Shown here: positions 63,012 to 64,000 of the stretch, piece after piece
Layout: every line of letters starts with the position of its first letter
Position numbering within the stretch: the first letter of the stretch is position 1
From: JAFGQU01 sp964483625
GTDB taxonomy: Bacteria > Omnitrophota > Gorgyraeia > Duberdicusellales > 4484-171
Assembly: GCA_964483625.1 (NCBI GenBank)
Contig: CAZABB010000002.1
Span: 52,415-116,414 of the forward strand
DNA length: 64,000 bases
Reading direction: 5' to 3'
Position numbers and translations under genes: made by a program
Notes under the pieces: model-generated
Told to the model about the DNA's origin: nothing
Databases searched by the model: none
Seen by the model: the letters and a program-made list of their open reading frames with translations, nothing else

Positions 63012-63761
63012 ATGGCGATACAAGAAGTTAAAAAATTGTTTCAAAAATACCTCCTTTTAAAAACGACGGACATCTTGGAGATCGTTCTCGCAACAATTCT
63101 TGCCAATAAGCTCCCTGGAGACCCTTTATGGTTGTTAATCATCGCTCCACCTTCCTCCGCAAAAACGGAAATCATTTCATCGTTATCTGATATCGCAGGA
63201 ATATTTCCTTTATCTAGTTTAACCGCACATACCTTGGTCAGTGGAATGGTACATGAAGAGGACAAAAGTCTCCTTCCAAAATTAAAAGGAAAAATCATCA
63301 CATTAAAAGATTTTACCTCCATAATAACGATGCACCGAGAACAACGAGCAGAAGTTCTTTCTCAATTACGAGAGATTTATGACGGAAGGTACACTAAATG
63401 TTTCGGAACAGGAAAATCCATCGATTGGGAAGGAAAGGTAGGGATTATAGCAGGTGTAACCCCTGTAATTGATACACATTATGCCATTTTTCAAATGCTA
63501 GGAGAACGATTTATTCAATATAGGATTCAACAACCAGACCCCGTAGAAATGGCCATGAAGGGAATGGAAAATAGTGGGCAAGAAAATGAGATTCGACATA
63601 TACTGAAAAATTCCATCAAATCACTATACAAAGAAATAGAAATACCACAAAAACAAATCGCATTGCCTTCACCCATTAAGGAAAAAATTGCACATCTTGC
63701 TGCGTTTTGCGTTCGGGCAAGGAGTGGTTCTGTGAGAGATGGGAGAACTTCGATGAACTAA
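63012..63761 (+). CDS. P-loop ATPase of mobile-element type, probably truncated
   Basis: 249 residues from ATG 63012 (AGAGG eight bases upstream). APPSSAKTEIISSL is a degenerate Walker A (SAKT for GKT); KGKIITLKDFTSII could be Walker B; ERFIQYRI near residue 180 resembles a sensor/arginine-finger region. The sort is known from integrated elements and phages with helicase-like roles, usually longer. The end (RARSGSVRDGRTSMN, stop) cuts off what should continue, and a shifted frame right there reads EWFCERWENFDELKYICGQTI before a stop, so the gene seems interrupted by a frameshift or junction near 63715. Confidence 0.6.
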   Translation: MAIQEVKKLFQKYLLLKTTDILEIVLATILANKLPGDPLWLLIIAPPSSAKTEIISSLSDIAGIFPLSSLTAHTLVSGMVHEEDKSLLPKLKGKIITLKDFTSIITMHREQRAEVLSQLREIYDGRYTKCFGTGKSIDWEGKVGIIAGVTPVIDTHYAIFQMLGERFIQYRIQQPDPVEMAMKGMENSGQENEIRHILKNSIKSLYKEIEIPQKQIALPSPIKEKIAHLAAFCVRARSGSVRDGRTSMN

Positions 63762-63770
63762 AATATATCT

Positions 63771-64000
63771 GTGGACAGACAATATAGGCTAAGTTTTGGG
63801 AACCTTATAGCGCACTTTATTCCTGGATTTTTTCTCTTTTTATTTCTTTTAATTTCAGAAAATCAAATCATAGATAAATTCATCTTACAATTTGAAACAG
63901 AAGAATGGAAATTGCTTAGTGGAATAGCTTTCCTTGTTATCCCTCTGACCTGCCCCCGTTCACTGCATCAAACACAAATGGAATTCTCCGCTAATTTTTG
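63771..64000 (+). CDS. Start of a membrane protein of unknown family (3' end outside window)
   Basis: An open frame from GTG 63771 to the window end: LSFGNLIAHFIPGFFLFLFLLISE forms a membrane helix, and LLSGIAFLVIPLT a second. No Shine-Dalgarno is obvious. Short N-terminal fragments like this occur in membrane proteins of defence islands, but there is too little sequence to assign. Confidence 0.45.
   Translation, partial: MDRQYRLSFGNLIAHFIPGFFLFLFLLISENQIIDKFILQFETEEWKLLSGIAFLVIPLTCPRSLHQTQMEFSANF

Overview
The window looks like one scaffold of a Gram-negative-type bacterium, most likely an uncultivated Omnitrophota (PVC group) genome. This is inference. It rests on a 31.5 kb single ORF (giant secreted proteins are known in Omnitrophota such as Candidatus Velamenicoccus), recurring 'ASSP' linkers, an RND pump, and a run of 100 Ns at 8970-9069 that marks a scaffold join. 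No 16S rRNA or ribosomal protein gene is present to settle the placement.

Layout. 1-5440 (+): the end of a very acidic Pro/Glu/Lys protein with a winged-helix tail, a four-helix-bundle protein and an RND transporter. 5450-8597 (-): two related secreted proteins with Ca-binding-type D-rich loops. 8598-9257: duplicated promoter/leader units around the gap. 9258-40712 (-): a secreted multidomain protein of about 10,484 residues carrying several glycosyltransferases, a Fic-like segment, a GNAT segment, a kinase-like segment, a polysaccharide deacetylase and more. 41547-45086 (-): a 1,179-residue relative with two HExxH metallopeptidase motifs. 45568-49131 (-): an overlapping FIST sensor, histidine kinase and REC-GGDEF operon. 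49308-49382: tRNA-Glu(CUC). 50045-50387 (+): two tandem c-di-GMP-I riboswitches with no gene behind them, next to a REP-type transposase element. 51428-61474: housekeeping and small genes (purU, queA, PIN protein, two CNNM/CorC proteins, cupin, a 23-residue basic peptide, zinc ribbon, ArsR, MORN protein, EFR1-type flavodoxin/ferredoxin, PQ-loop protein). 61851-64000: a mobile-element edge with a tRNA 3' remnant, a Doc toxin/antitoxin pair, and a truncated P-loop ATPase behind a structured leader.

How the parts may work together. Four good matches to the c-di-GMP-I (GEMM-I) aptamer, each followed by an intrinsic terminator with mostly the same arms (CCCTAAGG/CCTTAGGG), lie in front of the giant gene, in front of its 1,179-residue relative, and in tandem at an orphan locus. 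The diguanylate-cyclase operon lies between them. The promoters share a TTGAAA-N17/18-TATA layout, and two of them are identical over 54 bp. The simplest reading is a local c-di-GMP circuit that gates transcription of giant exported proteins through attenuators. Two paralogous ~90-residue proteins at 52.6-53.6 kb have long leaders that share a hairpin with the aptamers and may be divergent members of the same regulon.

Start corrections that matter: open frames upstream of the giant gene and its relative run into the terminators and riboswitches, so starts at 40712 and 45086 are preferred.
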